This document shows positions 17,397-25,666 of a DNA stretch of 45,449 nucleotides, piece after piece. The stretch spans positions 1 through 45,449 of the forward strand of contig JAPLIE010000179.1 of the NCBI GenBank assembly GCA_026389265.1, read 5' to 3'. How positions within the stretch are numbered: the first letter of the stretch is position 1; every line of letters starts with the position of its first letter. The notes beneath the pieces are model-generated. The model worked only from the letters and a program-made list of their open reading frames with translations. It did not search any database and had not been told where the DNA came from. The stretch comes from Cyanobacteriota bacterium (lineage in GTDB: Bacteria; Cyanobacteriota; Cyanobacteriia; PCC-6307; Cyanobiaceae). Made by a program: the position numbers and the translations under genes.

Positions 17397-17742
17397 GGCG
17401 GCGCCGGTGGGAGGAGCTCCGGAGGATCTGATCTCAGGCCCCCCCTGGGCAAGCCCCAGGGGGCAGGGGGCGGCACCCACGACTGGCGGCGCGGCTGGGT
17501 GAGCAGCCGCATCACCTAGCGGGGCTGGATCGGGCTGCGACACCATGGACAGCGGGGCAGGGGATGACAGGGCCGGGGGGACCCCGCGAACCCGCCGGGA
17601 ACGGCAGGGGAACAGGAACCAACAATGCCACCGGCACCAATGCCACCGGCACCGAACAGCCGGGCAACCGGCCTCGAACAGCCGGGCCGCAGCCCCCAAC
17701 CGGACCCGGTGGCGACACCAACCGCTCAGAGGGGCCGCCGAC
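17397..17742. other. 346-bp gap between nadC and mnmE with a 15-bp tandem repeat
   Basis: I see no gene here. The only structure is CAATGCCACCGGCAC repeated exactly twice in tandem (17623-17637 and 17638-17652). Several open frames cross the gap on both strands but have no protein-like pattern and are Pro/Gly/Arg-rich as expected from base composition. The nadC promoter must lie here. Confidence 0.7.
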
Positions 17743-19127
17743 TCACTTGCCGATGCAAAAGCGGCTGAAGACCCGATCAAGTACCGCCTCACTCACCTCC
17801 TCGCCGGTGATGGCGCCCAGGCTTCGCGCTGCATCCCGCAGATCGATGGTCCAGAAGTCCCAGGGGAGGCCCGCATCCGCCGCCGCCAGGCTGCGCTCCA
17901 GGCCCTGAATGGCCGTTGCCGCAAGCTGCCGCTGTCTTTGATTGAGGGCCACCGCGATCCCCTGGAGATCCTGCAGTCCGCAGCGCCGCAGCAGCAGCGG
18001 ACCGAGGGCCTCGGCACCGGCGCCGGTGTGGGCGCTGATGGCCAGATCGGCGGCGCCTGCTGGCATCCCGGAAGTTGCCGTCACTGCGGCAGCATCCAGC
18101 AGATCCGCCTTGTTGCCCACCCGCAGCAGCGGCACCCCCGCCGGCACCAGGGCCAGCAGGGCCTCGTCCTCGGCGGTCCAACCGGCGGCTAAATCAAACA
18201 GCAGCAGCACCGCATCGGCGGCCGCCAAGGCCGCCCGGCTGCGTTCGATGCCAAGCCGCTCCACCGGATCGGTGGTGGCGCGGATACCGGCGGTATCGAG
18301 CAGGGTGAGGGGAACGCCCTCCAGTACCAGCTCACTTTCAAGCAGGTCGCGGGTGGTGCCGGGGAGATCGGTCACGATGGCTCGCTCGCTCCGGCTGAGG
18401 CGATTGAGCAGGCTGCTCTTGCCCACGTTGGCACGACCGACGATGGCCACCCTCAGCCCCTCCCGCAGGATCTCGCCCTGCCGCGCCTCGACCACCAGAC
18501 CCTCAAGCTCGCCGCGCACCGCCTCCAGTTCGGCCCTCACAGCCAGCGGATCCAGGGGGGGCAGATCCTCCTCGAAGTCCACCCGGGCCTCCAGCTCCGC
18601 CAGCTGATCGAGCAGGCGCTCCCGCAGGGCCCCGATCCGCCGCTGCAGCCCACCATCCAGGCCCGCCATGGCCAACTGGGCGGCGCGGCGGCTGCGGGCC
18701 GCCACCAGCTCCATCAGGGCCTCGGCCCGGGTGAGATCGAGGCGGCCATTGAGAAAGGCCCGCTGGCTGAACTCACCGGCAGCGGCCAGGCGCGCCCCGG
18801 CCGCCAGCACCAGCTCGCACGCATCAGCAGCAGCAAGGCCTCATCCACCCGCTCGCCGCTGGCCGGATCCACCACGTGGCCGTAGAGCACCCGGTGGCTT
18901 TCCCACACCTGCTGGCCCGGCGCCGTGAACAGCCGCCGGCCGATCGCCTCGGAGGAGGCACCCGAGAGGCGCACGATCGCCACGCTGCCCGCACCGGGCG
19001 CCACCGCGGTGGCGATGGCGGCGATGGTGTCAACGGGATGGCAGGTGTCCCCGAGATCGCCGGATTTTCCCTTCCCGCCCCTAGGGTCTGAATCCCATTC
19101 GGGTGCAGCACCAGCCACCGGATCCAT
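17743..19127 (-). pseudogene. mnmE: tRNA modification GTPase MnmE, broken by an internal deletion and frameshift
   Basis: MnmE with MnmG modifies the wobble uridine of several tRNAs. The N-terminal part (ATG at 19127; [20 protein letters not shown]..) reads normally to [11 protein letters not shown] at 18816. The expected continuation, about 25 residues with the near-invariant TGEDVVEFHCHGG element, is absent, and the reading frame changes. The rest ([25 protein letters not shown]) continues in another frame to a complete C-terminus. That part has all GTPase motifs (GRANVGKSSLLN, GTTRD, DTAGI, NKAD) and the terminal CIGK needed for modification. Comparing with the family, about 76 bp are missing. 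Either a true inactivating deletion or an assembly error; the otherwise clean remainder argues for a recent event. Confidence 0.85.
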
Positions 19128-19212
19128 GCCGCGTCGTGATCGCCAGTCTCCGCCCCGGCCAAGATCGTCCGACCCCGGGTCGCGGGCCCGGCCGAGAGGT
19201 CGGCGGACGTTG

Positions 19213-19692
19213 ATGGGGAGCCTGGGGGATCGGTGCGGTGCCCTGGGGCCCTGGCTTCTCCATAAGCTCCGCTGGTTGTGGCAGCAGGACGGCAGCCCCG
19301 GCCACCGGGCCCGAGGACTAGCGGCCGGGGTGTTCACCGGCTGCCTGCCCTTCTTCGGACTCCAGATCGTGCTGGGGGTTGCCCTGGCGGCAACGATCCG
19401 CGGCAACAGGATCCTGGCGGCGGCGGGCACTTGGATCAGCAATCCCCTCACCACCCTGCCGATCTGTTGGCTGAATTACCAGCTGGGTGCCCTGCTGATC
19501 GGGCCCGGTCCGGCCTGGCCGGGACAGGCTGAGCTGAATCTGGAACGGCTGGGAGATCTGGGCTGGGCCTTCACCAGCCGATTGCTGCTGGGCTCGGTGG
19601 TGATGGGAATCCTGGCCGCTGCCGTGGTGGGGGTGGGGTGCTGGCGCTGGTTTCACCACCGCGAACGCCGGAACCGGTTGGAGCGGGGATGA
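19213..19692 (+). CDS. DUF2062 membrane protein
   Basis: A 159-aa protein with the DUF2062 pattern: [22 protein letters not shown], then [18 protein letters not shown], and two later membrane segments (residues about 75-95 and 124-145). Function of the family is unknown; it is a membrane protein common in bacteria. The ATG at 19213 is preferred. An upstream in-frame ATG at 19126 would overlap the divergent mnmE start and adds only Arg/Pro-rich residues. The gap to mnmE is then 85 bp, which must carry promoters for both. Confidence 0.85.
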   Translation: MGSLGDRCGALGPWLLHKLRWLWQQDGSPGHRARGLAAGVFTGCLPFFGLQIVLGVALAATIRGNRILAAAGTWISNPLTTLPICWLNYQLGALLIGPGPAWPGQAELNLERLGDLGWAFTSRLLLGSVVMGILAAAVVGVGCWRWFHHRERRNRLERG

Positions 19693-19726
19693 ATCCCTGA
19701 TCGCCAGCCCCGATGATGATTCGATA

Positions 19727-19752
19727 ACTCCTGCACCAGTACTCCTGCACCA
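19727..19752. repeat. 12-bp direct repeat in the lower-GC intergenic region
   Basis: ACTCCTGCACCA at 19727-19738 is repeated at 19741-19752 (period 14). It lies in a 226-bp stretch (19693-19918) that is visibly richer in A than the rest of the window and has no gene. Confidence 0.7.
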
Positions 19753-19918
19753 AGCGCCAGGAAGACCATCAGCGATAGAAGCCCACGACGGGCCCAAGCC
19801 CAACACTCACTTCAACAATCATCACCACAGAACATCAATCAGAGCAAAACAATCCACACAAAGATCACCCTGCTTTGCGGCAACTAGGCCAACATCAGGT
19901 TAGAGGCGATCCGTTCGC

Positions 19919-20107
19919 TCAGGAATTGCTGAGCCCTGGAAACACCATCAGATCGATGTGGCCACTTGAAGGCTGGCGCCATTCACGGAACTCGGCCGCC
20001 AGGGCCTTGTGCTCCTGGGGGAGGGCCTGCGCCTCGAGATCCTGGAGGCGCTGATGCACCAGATCCAAGGTGTTGTCGATCAGCTGGGCGGCCTGTTCGG
20101 AAGTCAT
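19919..20107 (-). CDS. Small hypothetical protein, 62 aa
   Basis: Not a family I recognise. The N-terminal 45 residues look like a charged amphipathic helix pair (TSEQAAQLIDNTLDLVHQRL, then ALAAEFREWR) and could form a coiled coil. The C-terminus is short and mixed. A good ribosome-binding site (GAGGT, 5 nt before the ATG at 20107) supports translation. It lies between DUF2062 and the glycosyltransferase remnant. Confidence 0.55.
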   Translation of the reverse strand: MTSEQAAQLIDNTLDLVHQRLQDLEAQALPQEHKALAAEFREWRQPSSGHIDLMVFPGLSNS

Positions 20108-20246
20108 GGCACCTCGAAAGAAGGGCGGGGCGTTGACATTGGCCCGTTGTAAGCGGGCCGATCGGGGCGGGTTGTAACACCGGACACGGGGCTCAGGTCG
20201 TGTGGGCGGACCCTCACCCTCGGCCGACTGCTGTGCGCTGCAACCT

Positions 20247-20302
20247 GTCCTCCCTGGGGAGGACCAGTCGTCAGTACTGGTCGCCAGTCGTCGTGCTGGT
20301 CG
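20247..20302 (+). repeat. Hairpin followed by two tandem hairpin-forming repeats
   Basis: GTCCTCC (20247-20253) pairs perfectly with GGAGGAC (20258-20264) around CTGG. Directly after it come two tandem near-copies of a 20-nt unit, at 20264-20283 and 20284-20302. The first is CCAGTCGTCAGTACTGGTCG; the second lacks one base and has one A-to-G change. Each unit has complementary ends (CCAG/CTGG). The block lies just upstream of the GT8 remnant; 20141-20159 has a further 6-bp stem (GGCCCG/CGGGCC). Confidence 0.75.
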
Positions 20303-20313
20303 ACCGCCTCTGA

Positions 20314-20799
20314 ACCAGCGGCTCGATCACCGGGCGGCGCACAAAACTGACTGGTGCATGGTGCCGCAACTTCAGGGGAGATCGAATCGAGCAGGATCTG
20401 AATCCAAGGGGAAAAGAAAATGTTCTTGAACGGGGGCTGAACCATGCAAAAGAAAACGCCCAAAAGCTCAATAACTGGGATCAAGATGTACTCAATCATC
20501 TCTTCGAAAAGCGCGTCTTGATTGTTCACCAGCGCTGGAATGCAATGTCGCATCTTTGGGGACTTGATCCAGCCTGGCTCGAAGCCCGCGGCGGTCTTGA
20601 TCAGGAAGAAAATGAGGCCGTCGACAACCCTGCCATCATTCATTTTGCCGGAGGCGGTTTCGCCAAGCCTTGGAATGATGAGTGCCCCCACCCATGGAAA
20701 GATCGATACCGATCCATTCTTGCCACGACACCATGGGCAGGGACCCCTGGGATCAGTGGGTCACGGGGATGGCGTCGACTGGCTGGACGAAAGCGATGA
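20314..20799 (+). pseudogene. Remnant of a family 8 glycosyltransferase
   Basis: An open frame without a proper start encodes the C-terminal third of a GT8-like enzyme. It includes DRIEQDLN, then AKENAQKLNNWDQDVLNHLF (the conserved D-Q-D-x-L-N of this family), LIVHQRWNAMSHLWGLDP, and the C-terminal NPAIIHFAGGGFAKPW with the metal-binding His of the HxxGxxKPW motif. It ends TTPW, as many GT8 proteins do. The N-terminal nucleotide-sugar domain with its DxD motif is missing: a stop at 20311 and the tandem hairpins lie where it should be. GT8 enzymes add hexoses, often to LPS cores. The 3' end overlaps the convergent cupin gene by 47 bp. Confidence 0.75.
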
Positions 20800-21256
20800 A
20801 CAACACGCAGGGCTGCTTGCTGAAGCACGTCGCCACATGGGGCACACCAGCCGGACCGTAGGCATAGGTGCCGGGGCGAAGACGGGCGGATTGCTGCCCG
20901 TCGTAGCGAACGTCCAATTCGCCAGAGATCAGAACGATGCGTTCAGCCGACGTGTGCTTGTGATGGGCCAGCACGCTGCCGCCCGGAACCTTCAAAAAAA
21001 CATCGGCGTTCTCCTTGGCCGGGTCGCCGTGCAGCACTGCCAAGCCGCAACCCTTGGGAAGGAAAGCCGGACAGGGCCCCCACACCACCGCTGGATCATC
21101 GGGAGTGCGTGTGATGGCCTTCTCGGTGCCACCAGCCTGAACTCTGACCGTTCCCAAGGCCAGCGCAGTAAGCGCAGCGGTGGCGAGAAGCATTTGGCGC
21201 AGCCAAGGTTGGGCCTGGCTAGCGCTGATTTGTCGACCAGAGGAGAAGGGCATCAT
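20753..21256 (-). CDS. Secreted cupin-domain protein
   Basis: A 167-aa protein with a signal peptide (MLLATAALTALALGTVRVQA) and one cupin domain. Motif 1 is GGSVLAHHKHTSAERIVLIS with the metal-binding His-x-His and Glu; motif 2 is AYGPAGVPHVAT with the last His. The full 3-His-1-Glu set is therefore present, so it can bind a metal and may be an enzyme or a binding protein in the periplasm; the substrate is unknown. Upstream in-frame ATGs at 21280 and 21298 are less likely: the latter falls inside the predicted terminator of the rel gene and both add residues over the inverted repeat at 21268-21286. Four cysteines in the mature part could form disulfides. Confidence 0.82.
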   Translation of the reverse strand: MMPFSSGRQISASQAQPWLRQMLLATAALTALALGTVRVQAGGTEKAITRTPDDPAVVWGPCPAFLPKGCGLAVLHGDPAKENADVFLKVPGGSVLAHHKHTSAERIVLISGELDVRYDGQQSARLRPGTYAYGPAGVPHVATCFSKQPCVLFIAFVQPVDAIPVTH

Positions 21257-21267
21257 CCCGACTAATC

Positions 21268-21286
21268 CATAAAACGGCATTTTATG
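21268..21286. promoter_or_regulatory. Perfect 7-bp inverted repeat before the cupin gene
   Basis: CATAAAA-CGGCA-TTTTATG is a perfect palindrome with a 5-nt spacer, AT-rich against a GC-rich background, 12 bp upstream of the chosen cupin start. It has the shape of an operator for a dimeric repressor. Alternatively the ATG in its minus-strand arm is the start codon (21280). Confidence 0.5.
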
Positions 21287-21296
21287 CCACGCTCTC

Positions 21297-21323
21297 AAAA
21301 AACACCACGAACAGAAACGGTGT
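21297..21323 (-). terminator. Intrinsic terminator downstream of rel/spoT
   Basis: On the minus strand ACACC pairs with GGTGT (21319-21323 with 21302-21306) across a 12-nt loop, followed at once by a run of six T (21302-21297). It lies 45 bp after the stop of the (p)ppGpp synthetase gene, separating it from the cupin gene on the same strand. The stem is short, so it may be leaky. Confidence 0.5.
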
Positions 21324-21367
21324 CTGGTATTGCACCAGCACGGAGTCCTGTCTCCAGCGACTCGGGT

Positions 21368-23845
21368 TCAACCAATCCCCGTCCGAGCCAGATCGAGCAC
21401 ATCGGCCATCGAGCGGATCTGATCCATGGTGTCGCGCAGTTGGCTTGCGCCCACCAGCTCCACCCGCAGGTCGATGCGGGCCGGCTTACCGGGATTGGTG
21501 CGCACGCGGGCATCGCTCACATTGATGCGATGGTCGGAAAGGCGGGTGAGGATGTCCTTGAGCACGCCCACCCGATCAAGCACCTCGATGCGCAGCTGCA
21601 CGGGGTAGCGGCGCCGTTGGTCGTCGGCCAAGGGGTTCCAGCGCACCGGCAGACGACGCTCCAGCGGCACCTGGGCGAGGTTGCCGCAGTCCTGACGATG
21701 GATCGTGATGCCGTGGTTGCCGAGGGCCACGCTGCCCACGATCGACTCGCCGGGCAGGGGGGAACAGCAGCCACCGAGGCGATACTCCAGGCCCTCGAGA
21801 CCGATGATCGGACTGGCGCTGCCGGCTTCGGTGCGGTGCACCGGAGGTGCCGGGGCCGCTTGATCGGCTTGGGCCGTCACCGAGCGGGCCAGGTCTTCGT
21901 TGCTGAGCACCGGCGTGGCAGCGGCACTGGCCAGCCGCAGCTCCTCCCGCAGGCGGTTGAGCACCTGCTGCAGCGTCACGCCGCCGAAGCCGATCGAGGC
22001 GAGTAGGTCCTCGCTGCTGATCAGGTTGCAGCGCCGCGCCACCCGTGCCATGGCCTCGCCATGGAGCAGGGCATCGAATCCTTCACGGCCCAGCTCCCGC
22101 TCCAGCATGGCGGTACCCCGGAGGATGTTCTCCTCGCGGTGGCTGCGTTTATACCACTGGCGGATGCGATTGCGCGCCGTGGGGGTGGCCACGAAGTTGA
22201 GCCAATCGAGGCTGGGATGGGCTGCCTTCGAGGTGATGATCTGCACGAAGTCGCCGTTTTGGAGCGGCGTGGGCAGGGGGCAGAGGCGGTCGTTGATGCG
22301 CACGCCCTGGCAATGATTGCCCACCTCAGAGTGAATGCGATAGGCGAAATCCACCGCCGTCGATCCCTTGCGCAGGCCCACCACATCACCGGAGGGAGTG
22401 AACACGAACACCTCCTCATCGAAGAGATCCTCCTTGATCGAGCGCAGGAAATCGCTGCTGTCCTCGCCGGCGTCCTCTTTCTGCCAATCCACCAGCTGCC
22501 GCAGCCAGTTGAAGCGCTCGGTGTCGGCGGCGGCGGGCGAACCACCCTCCTTGTATTTCCAGTGGGCGGCGATGCCGTATTCGGCCACCTGATGCATTTC
22601 AGCGGTGCGGATCTGCACCTCGATCGGGCGGTGGCGGCCGATCACCGCTGTGTGCAGCGACTGGTATCCATTCGGCTTGGGCAGACCGATGTAATCCTTG
22701 AAGCGCCCCGGGATCGGCCGGAAGGTGTCGTGCGCCACCGCCAGGGCCCGGTAGCAGCTCTCCAGGTTGGGGCAGAGGATGCGCAGGGCGGCCACGTCGT
22801 AGATCTCGTGGAAGGCCTTTTGCTGGCGCTGCATCTTGCTCCAGATGCCGAAGAGGTGCTTGGGCCGACCACTGACCTCGCAACTGGTCAGCCCCACGGA
22901 GGCCAGGCGATCCCGCAGCAGTTGCACCGTGACCGCGAGCCGTTCCTCCCGTTCACTGCGCTTGGTGGACACCTGCTGCTGCACCTCCCGGAAAGCCTCG
23001 GGTTCCAGGATCTTGAAGGCCAGATCCTCCAGTTCCCACTTGAAGCGGCCGATGCCGAGGCGGTTGGCCAGGGGGGCGTAGATCTCGCGGGTCTCGCGGG
23101 CGATCCGCTGCTGCTTCTCGGGCTTCAGGGCGCCGAGGGTGCGCATGTTGTGGAGACGATCGGCCAGCTTCACCAACACCACGCGAATGTCGCTGGCCAT
23201 GGCCAGAAACATGCGGCGCAGGTTCTCGGCCTGAGCTTCGGTCTTGTTGGTGAAGTGGATGCCGCCGAGCTTGGTTACCCCTTCCACCAGGGCCCGCACC
23301 TCGGCGCCGAAGCGGGCCTCGATGTCCTCCGGGGTGACCTGGGTGTCCTCCACCACGTCGTGCAGGAAGCCGGCGGCGATCACCGCCGCACTGGCGCCGA
23401 TGTCGCGCAGGAGATCGGCCACCGCGATCGGGTGAATGATGTAGGGCTCGCCGCTGGCCCGGAACTGCCCCGCGTGAAGCTGGAAGGCGAAGTCGAAGGC
23501 GGCCGCCAGCAGGGCCTCGGTATCGGTGGGGCAGGTGTCGCCATCGCCCGGCGGCACGTGCCGCACGCACTGGGCGAGCCATTCGGGCAGAGGGATCCCG
23601 TAATCCTCCGGACCCACGATCGAGCGGCGCCGGGGGGATGGCTGGCAGAGAACGTCCGATGCTGGCGAAGAAACACGGACAAGCACCTCACCGGTGGGCG
23701 CAGACACGGGAACCGATGGACCGACCTCACCCACCAGCGCATCGGGAAGCAGGCCAGAACCATTGCGGGACCTGGCCTCAGCGGAACGAGGGCCTTGGGG
23801 TTCGGCCCGGGTCGCGGAAGGGGGATCGGGAACGGCCCTGCGCAT
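21368..23845 (-). CDS. spoT: Bifunctional (p)ppGpp synthetase/hydrolase (Rel/SpoT)
   Basis: Stringent-response enzyme of 825 aa. Domains in order: N-terminal extension (1-85, low complexity); HD hydrolase with HDVVEDT (His162-Asp163) and KLADRLHNMRTL; RelA/SpoT synthetase with GRFKDYIGLPKPNGYQSLHT and the EVQIRT motif; TGS (VFVFTPSGDVVGLRKGSTAVDFAYRIH); a helical/zinc-finger region with a Cys-Cys pair (LGGCCSPLPGE) and HRQDCGN; and a C-terminal ACT domain (VLKDILTRLSDHRINVSDARV). Both catalytic sites look intact, so it can make and degrade (p)ppGpp. Monocistronic by the terminator after it. Confidence 0.96.
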   Translation of the reverse strand: MRRAVPDPPSATRAEPQGPRSAEARSRNGSGLLPDALVGEVGPSVPVSAPTGEVLVRVSSPASDVLCQPSPRRRSIVGPEDYGIPLPEWLAQCVRHVPPGDGDTCPTDTEALLAAAFDFAFQLHAGQFRASGEPYIIHPIAVADLLRDIGASAAVIAAGFLHDVVEDTQVTPEDIEARFGAEVRALVEGVTKLGGIHFTNKTEAQAENLRRMFLAMASDIRVVLVKLADRLHNMRTLGALKPEKQQRIARETREIYAPLANRLGIGRFKWELEDLAFKILEPEAFREVQQQVSTKRSEREERLAVTVQLLRDRLASVGLTSCEVSGRPKHLFGIWSKMQRQQKAFHEIYDVAALRILCPNLESCYRALAVAHDTFRPIPGRFKDYIGLPKPNGYQSLHTAVIGRHRPIEVQIRTAEMHQVAEYGIAAHWKYKEGGSPAAADTERFNWLRQLVDWQKEDAGEDSSDFLRSIKEDLFDEEVFVFTPSGDVVGLRKGSTAVDFAYRIHSEVGNHCQGVRINDRLCPLPTPLQNGDFVQIITSKAAHPSLDWLNFVATPTARNRIRQWYKRSHREENILRGTAMLERELGREGFDALLHGEAMARVARRCNLISSEDLLASIGFGGVTLQQVLNRLREELRLASAAATPVLSNEDLARSVTAQADQAAPAPPVHRTEAGSASPIIGLEGLEYRLGGCCSPLPGESIVGSVALGNHGITIHRQDCGNLAQVPLERRLPVRWNPLADDQRRRYPVQLRIEVLDRVGVLKDILTRLSDHRINVSDARVRTNPGKPARIDLRVELVGASQLRDTMDQIRSMADVLDLARTGIG

Positions 23846-23984
23846 TCATCCCCACGGTGAATCCCCATCGTATTCAGATGTCGGCATCTGACCGCGCCGG
23901 TTGTGGGCATCCAGCCATCGGGAGGCGGGCATGAACACCGCCGGCCCATCAAGCTGGTGCTACCCAAAACGCGGCGTCCGGCCC

Positions 23985-25655
23985 ATGGCCATGCCCCCAT
24001 CCGCCCCCGATTCCGGCCCTGCGATCCCGGGCCCGTCCCCGCGGGGCGACGCTCCGGTGCTGGAGCTCCGGCAACTCCAGGTGCGCTACCCCGGCGCCGA
24101 GCACCCCACCCTCGATGGCCTCGACCTGACCCTCCACCCCGGCGAGCGGCTGGCCCTAGTGGGACCTTCGGGTTGCGGCAAGAGCACCGTGGCCCGGGCC
24201 GTGCTTCAGCTCCTGCCGCCCGGCAGCAGCTGCGAGGGGGGCCTGGAACTCACCGGCCAGGATCCCCGCCTGCTCAGCCGCGCCGAGCTGCGCCGCCTGC
24301 GGGGCGGGGCGGTGGGCCTGGTGCTCCAGGACCCGATGACGCGCCTGAACCCATTGCTCACGATCGGCGACCATCTAGGCGACACCCTGGCCGCCCACCA
24401 GTTCGGCGCGGGGGAGGGGAGCCGCCAGCGGCAGCGGGCCCGGGAGCTGCTGGAGCGGGTGGGCATCGATCCCTCCCGCTACGGCAGTTATCCCCACGAA
24501 TTCAGCGGCGGCATGCGTCAACGCCTGGCGATCGCCCTGGCCCTGGCCCTGAGCCCCCCCCTGGTGATCGCCGATGAACCCACCACCAGCCTGGATGTGG
24601 CGGTGGCGGGCCAGGCGATGGCCGAGCTGGCCAGCCTGTGTGAGGAATCCGGCAGCGCCCTGCTGCTGATCAGTCACGACCTCGCCATGGCCGGCCGCTG
24701 GTGCGAGCGAATCGCCGTGCTCGATGGTGGTCGGCTGGTGGAGGAGGCCCCCAGCTACACCCTGCTCACCGCTCCCCGCTCGCCCCTGGCCCAGCGGCTG
24801 GTGGGGGCGGCCCGGCTGCGGGAGGGGGGCGTGGCCGAAGCGATACCGGAGCGACCACTGCTGCTGGAGATCGACGAACTGCGCAGCTGGCACCCCCTAC
24901 CCTCGCCGCCCTGGCAGCCGCGTTGGCTCAAGGCGGTGGATGGGGTGAGCCTGAGCCTCCAGGAAGGCGAAACGGTGGGCCTGGTGGGGGCCTCCGGCTG
25001 CGGCAAGAGCAGCCTCTGCCGCGCCCTGATGGGGCTGGCCCCGGTGCGGGGGGGATCCGTGCGACTGGAGGGCCGCGACCTGCGAAGCCTGAAGGGCGCC
25101 GAGCTGCGCCGGGTTCGCCGCCGCATCCAGATGGTGTTCCAGGATCCGCTGGCCTGCCTCAATCCCCAGATGACCGTGGGGGAAGCGGTGGCCGACCCGC
25201 TCCTGATCCACGGCCTGGCCAGCCATGCCGAGGCCCGCGAGCGGGCCCGGGCCCTGCTGGCGGCGGTAGGCCTGGAGCCCCCGGAGAGCTTCGAACAGCG
25301 CCTGCCCCGCCAGCTCTCGGGAGGCCAGCAGCAGCGGGTGGCGATCGCCCGCGCCCTGATCCTGGAGCCGAAGGTGCTGCTCTGCGATGAGAGCGTGAGC
25401 ATGCTCGACGCCGAGGTTCAGGCCGACGTGCTCAACCTGCTCAAGGAGCTGCAGCAGCGCCTGGGGCTGGGCCTACTGTTCGTAACCCACGATCTCAATG
25501 TGGCCAGCGGCTTCTGCCACCGGGTGATCGTGCTGGAAGGAGGCCGGATCGTGGAGCAGGGCCCCGGAGCGGACCTCCTGGCCCACCCCCACGCCGCCAT
25601 CACCCGCACCCTGGTGGAGGCCTGCCCGCGGTTGCCGGCGCTGGTGGGAGGCTGA
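23985..25655 (+). CDS. Fused double-ATPase ABC protein of the oligopeptide/nickel importer type
   Basis: A 556-aa protein made of two ABC ATPase domains in tandem, like DppD-DppF or YejF fusions that drive uptake of peptides or nickel. Domain 1: Walker A GPSGCGKST, signature FSGGMRQRLAIALAL, Walker B LVIADEPTTSLD. Domain 2: Walker A GASGCGKSS, signature LSGGQQQRVAIARAL, Walker B VLLCDESVSMLD, where the usual DEP is DES; the H-loop is FVTHDLN. The DppD/DppF-type NPLLTIG and NPQMTVGEAVADPL pieces after each Q-loop support importer ATPases. No permease or binding protein is nearby, so partners must be elsewhere. Met 23985 and 23991 are equally plausible starts. Confidence 0.9.
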   Translation: MAMPPSAPDSGPAIPGPSPRGDAPVLELRQLQVRYPGAEHPTLDGLDLTLHPGERLALVGPSGCGKSTVARAVLQLLPPGSSCEGGLELTGQDPRLLSRAELRRLRGGAVGLVLQDPMTRLNPLLTIGDHLGDTLAAHQFGAGEGSRQRQRARELLERVGIDPSRYGSYPHEFSGGMRQRLAIALALALSPPLVIADEPTTSLDVAVAGQAMAELASLCEESGSALLLISHDLAMAGRWCERIAVLDGGRLVEEAPSYTLLTAPRSPLAQRLVGAARLREGGVAEAIPERPLLLEIDELRSWHPLPSPPWQPRWLKAVDGVSLSLQEGETVGLVGASGCGKSSLCRALMGLAPVRGGSVRLEGRDLRSLKGAELRRVRRRIQMVFQDPLACLNPQMTVGEAVADPLLIHGLASHAEARERARALLAAVGLEPPESFEQRLPRQLSGGQQQRVAIARALILEPKVLLCDESVSMLDAEVQADVLNLLKELQQRLGLGLLFVTHDLNVASGFCHRVIVLEGGRIVEQGPGADLLAHPHAAITRTLVEACPRLPALVGG

Positions 25656-25666
25656 ACGAACCGCCA

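Noticed and set aside
20104..20691. A 195-codon minus-strand frame across the GT8 remnant
   Set aside because: No protein-like pattern; the plus strand carries clear GT8 motifs.
21284..23860. Very long plus-strand frames opposite the rel/spoT gene, including one of about 600 codons
   Set aside because: High GC leaves the complementary frame free of stops; the composition (His/Gly/Leu-rich) has no recognisable domain.
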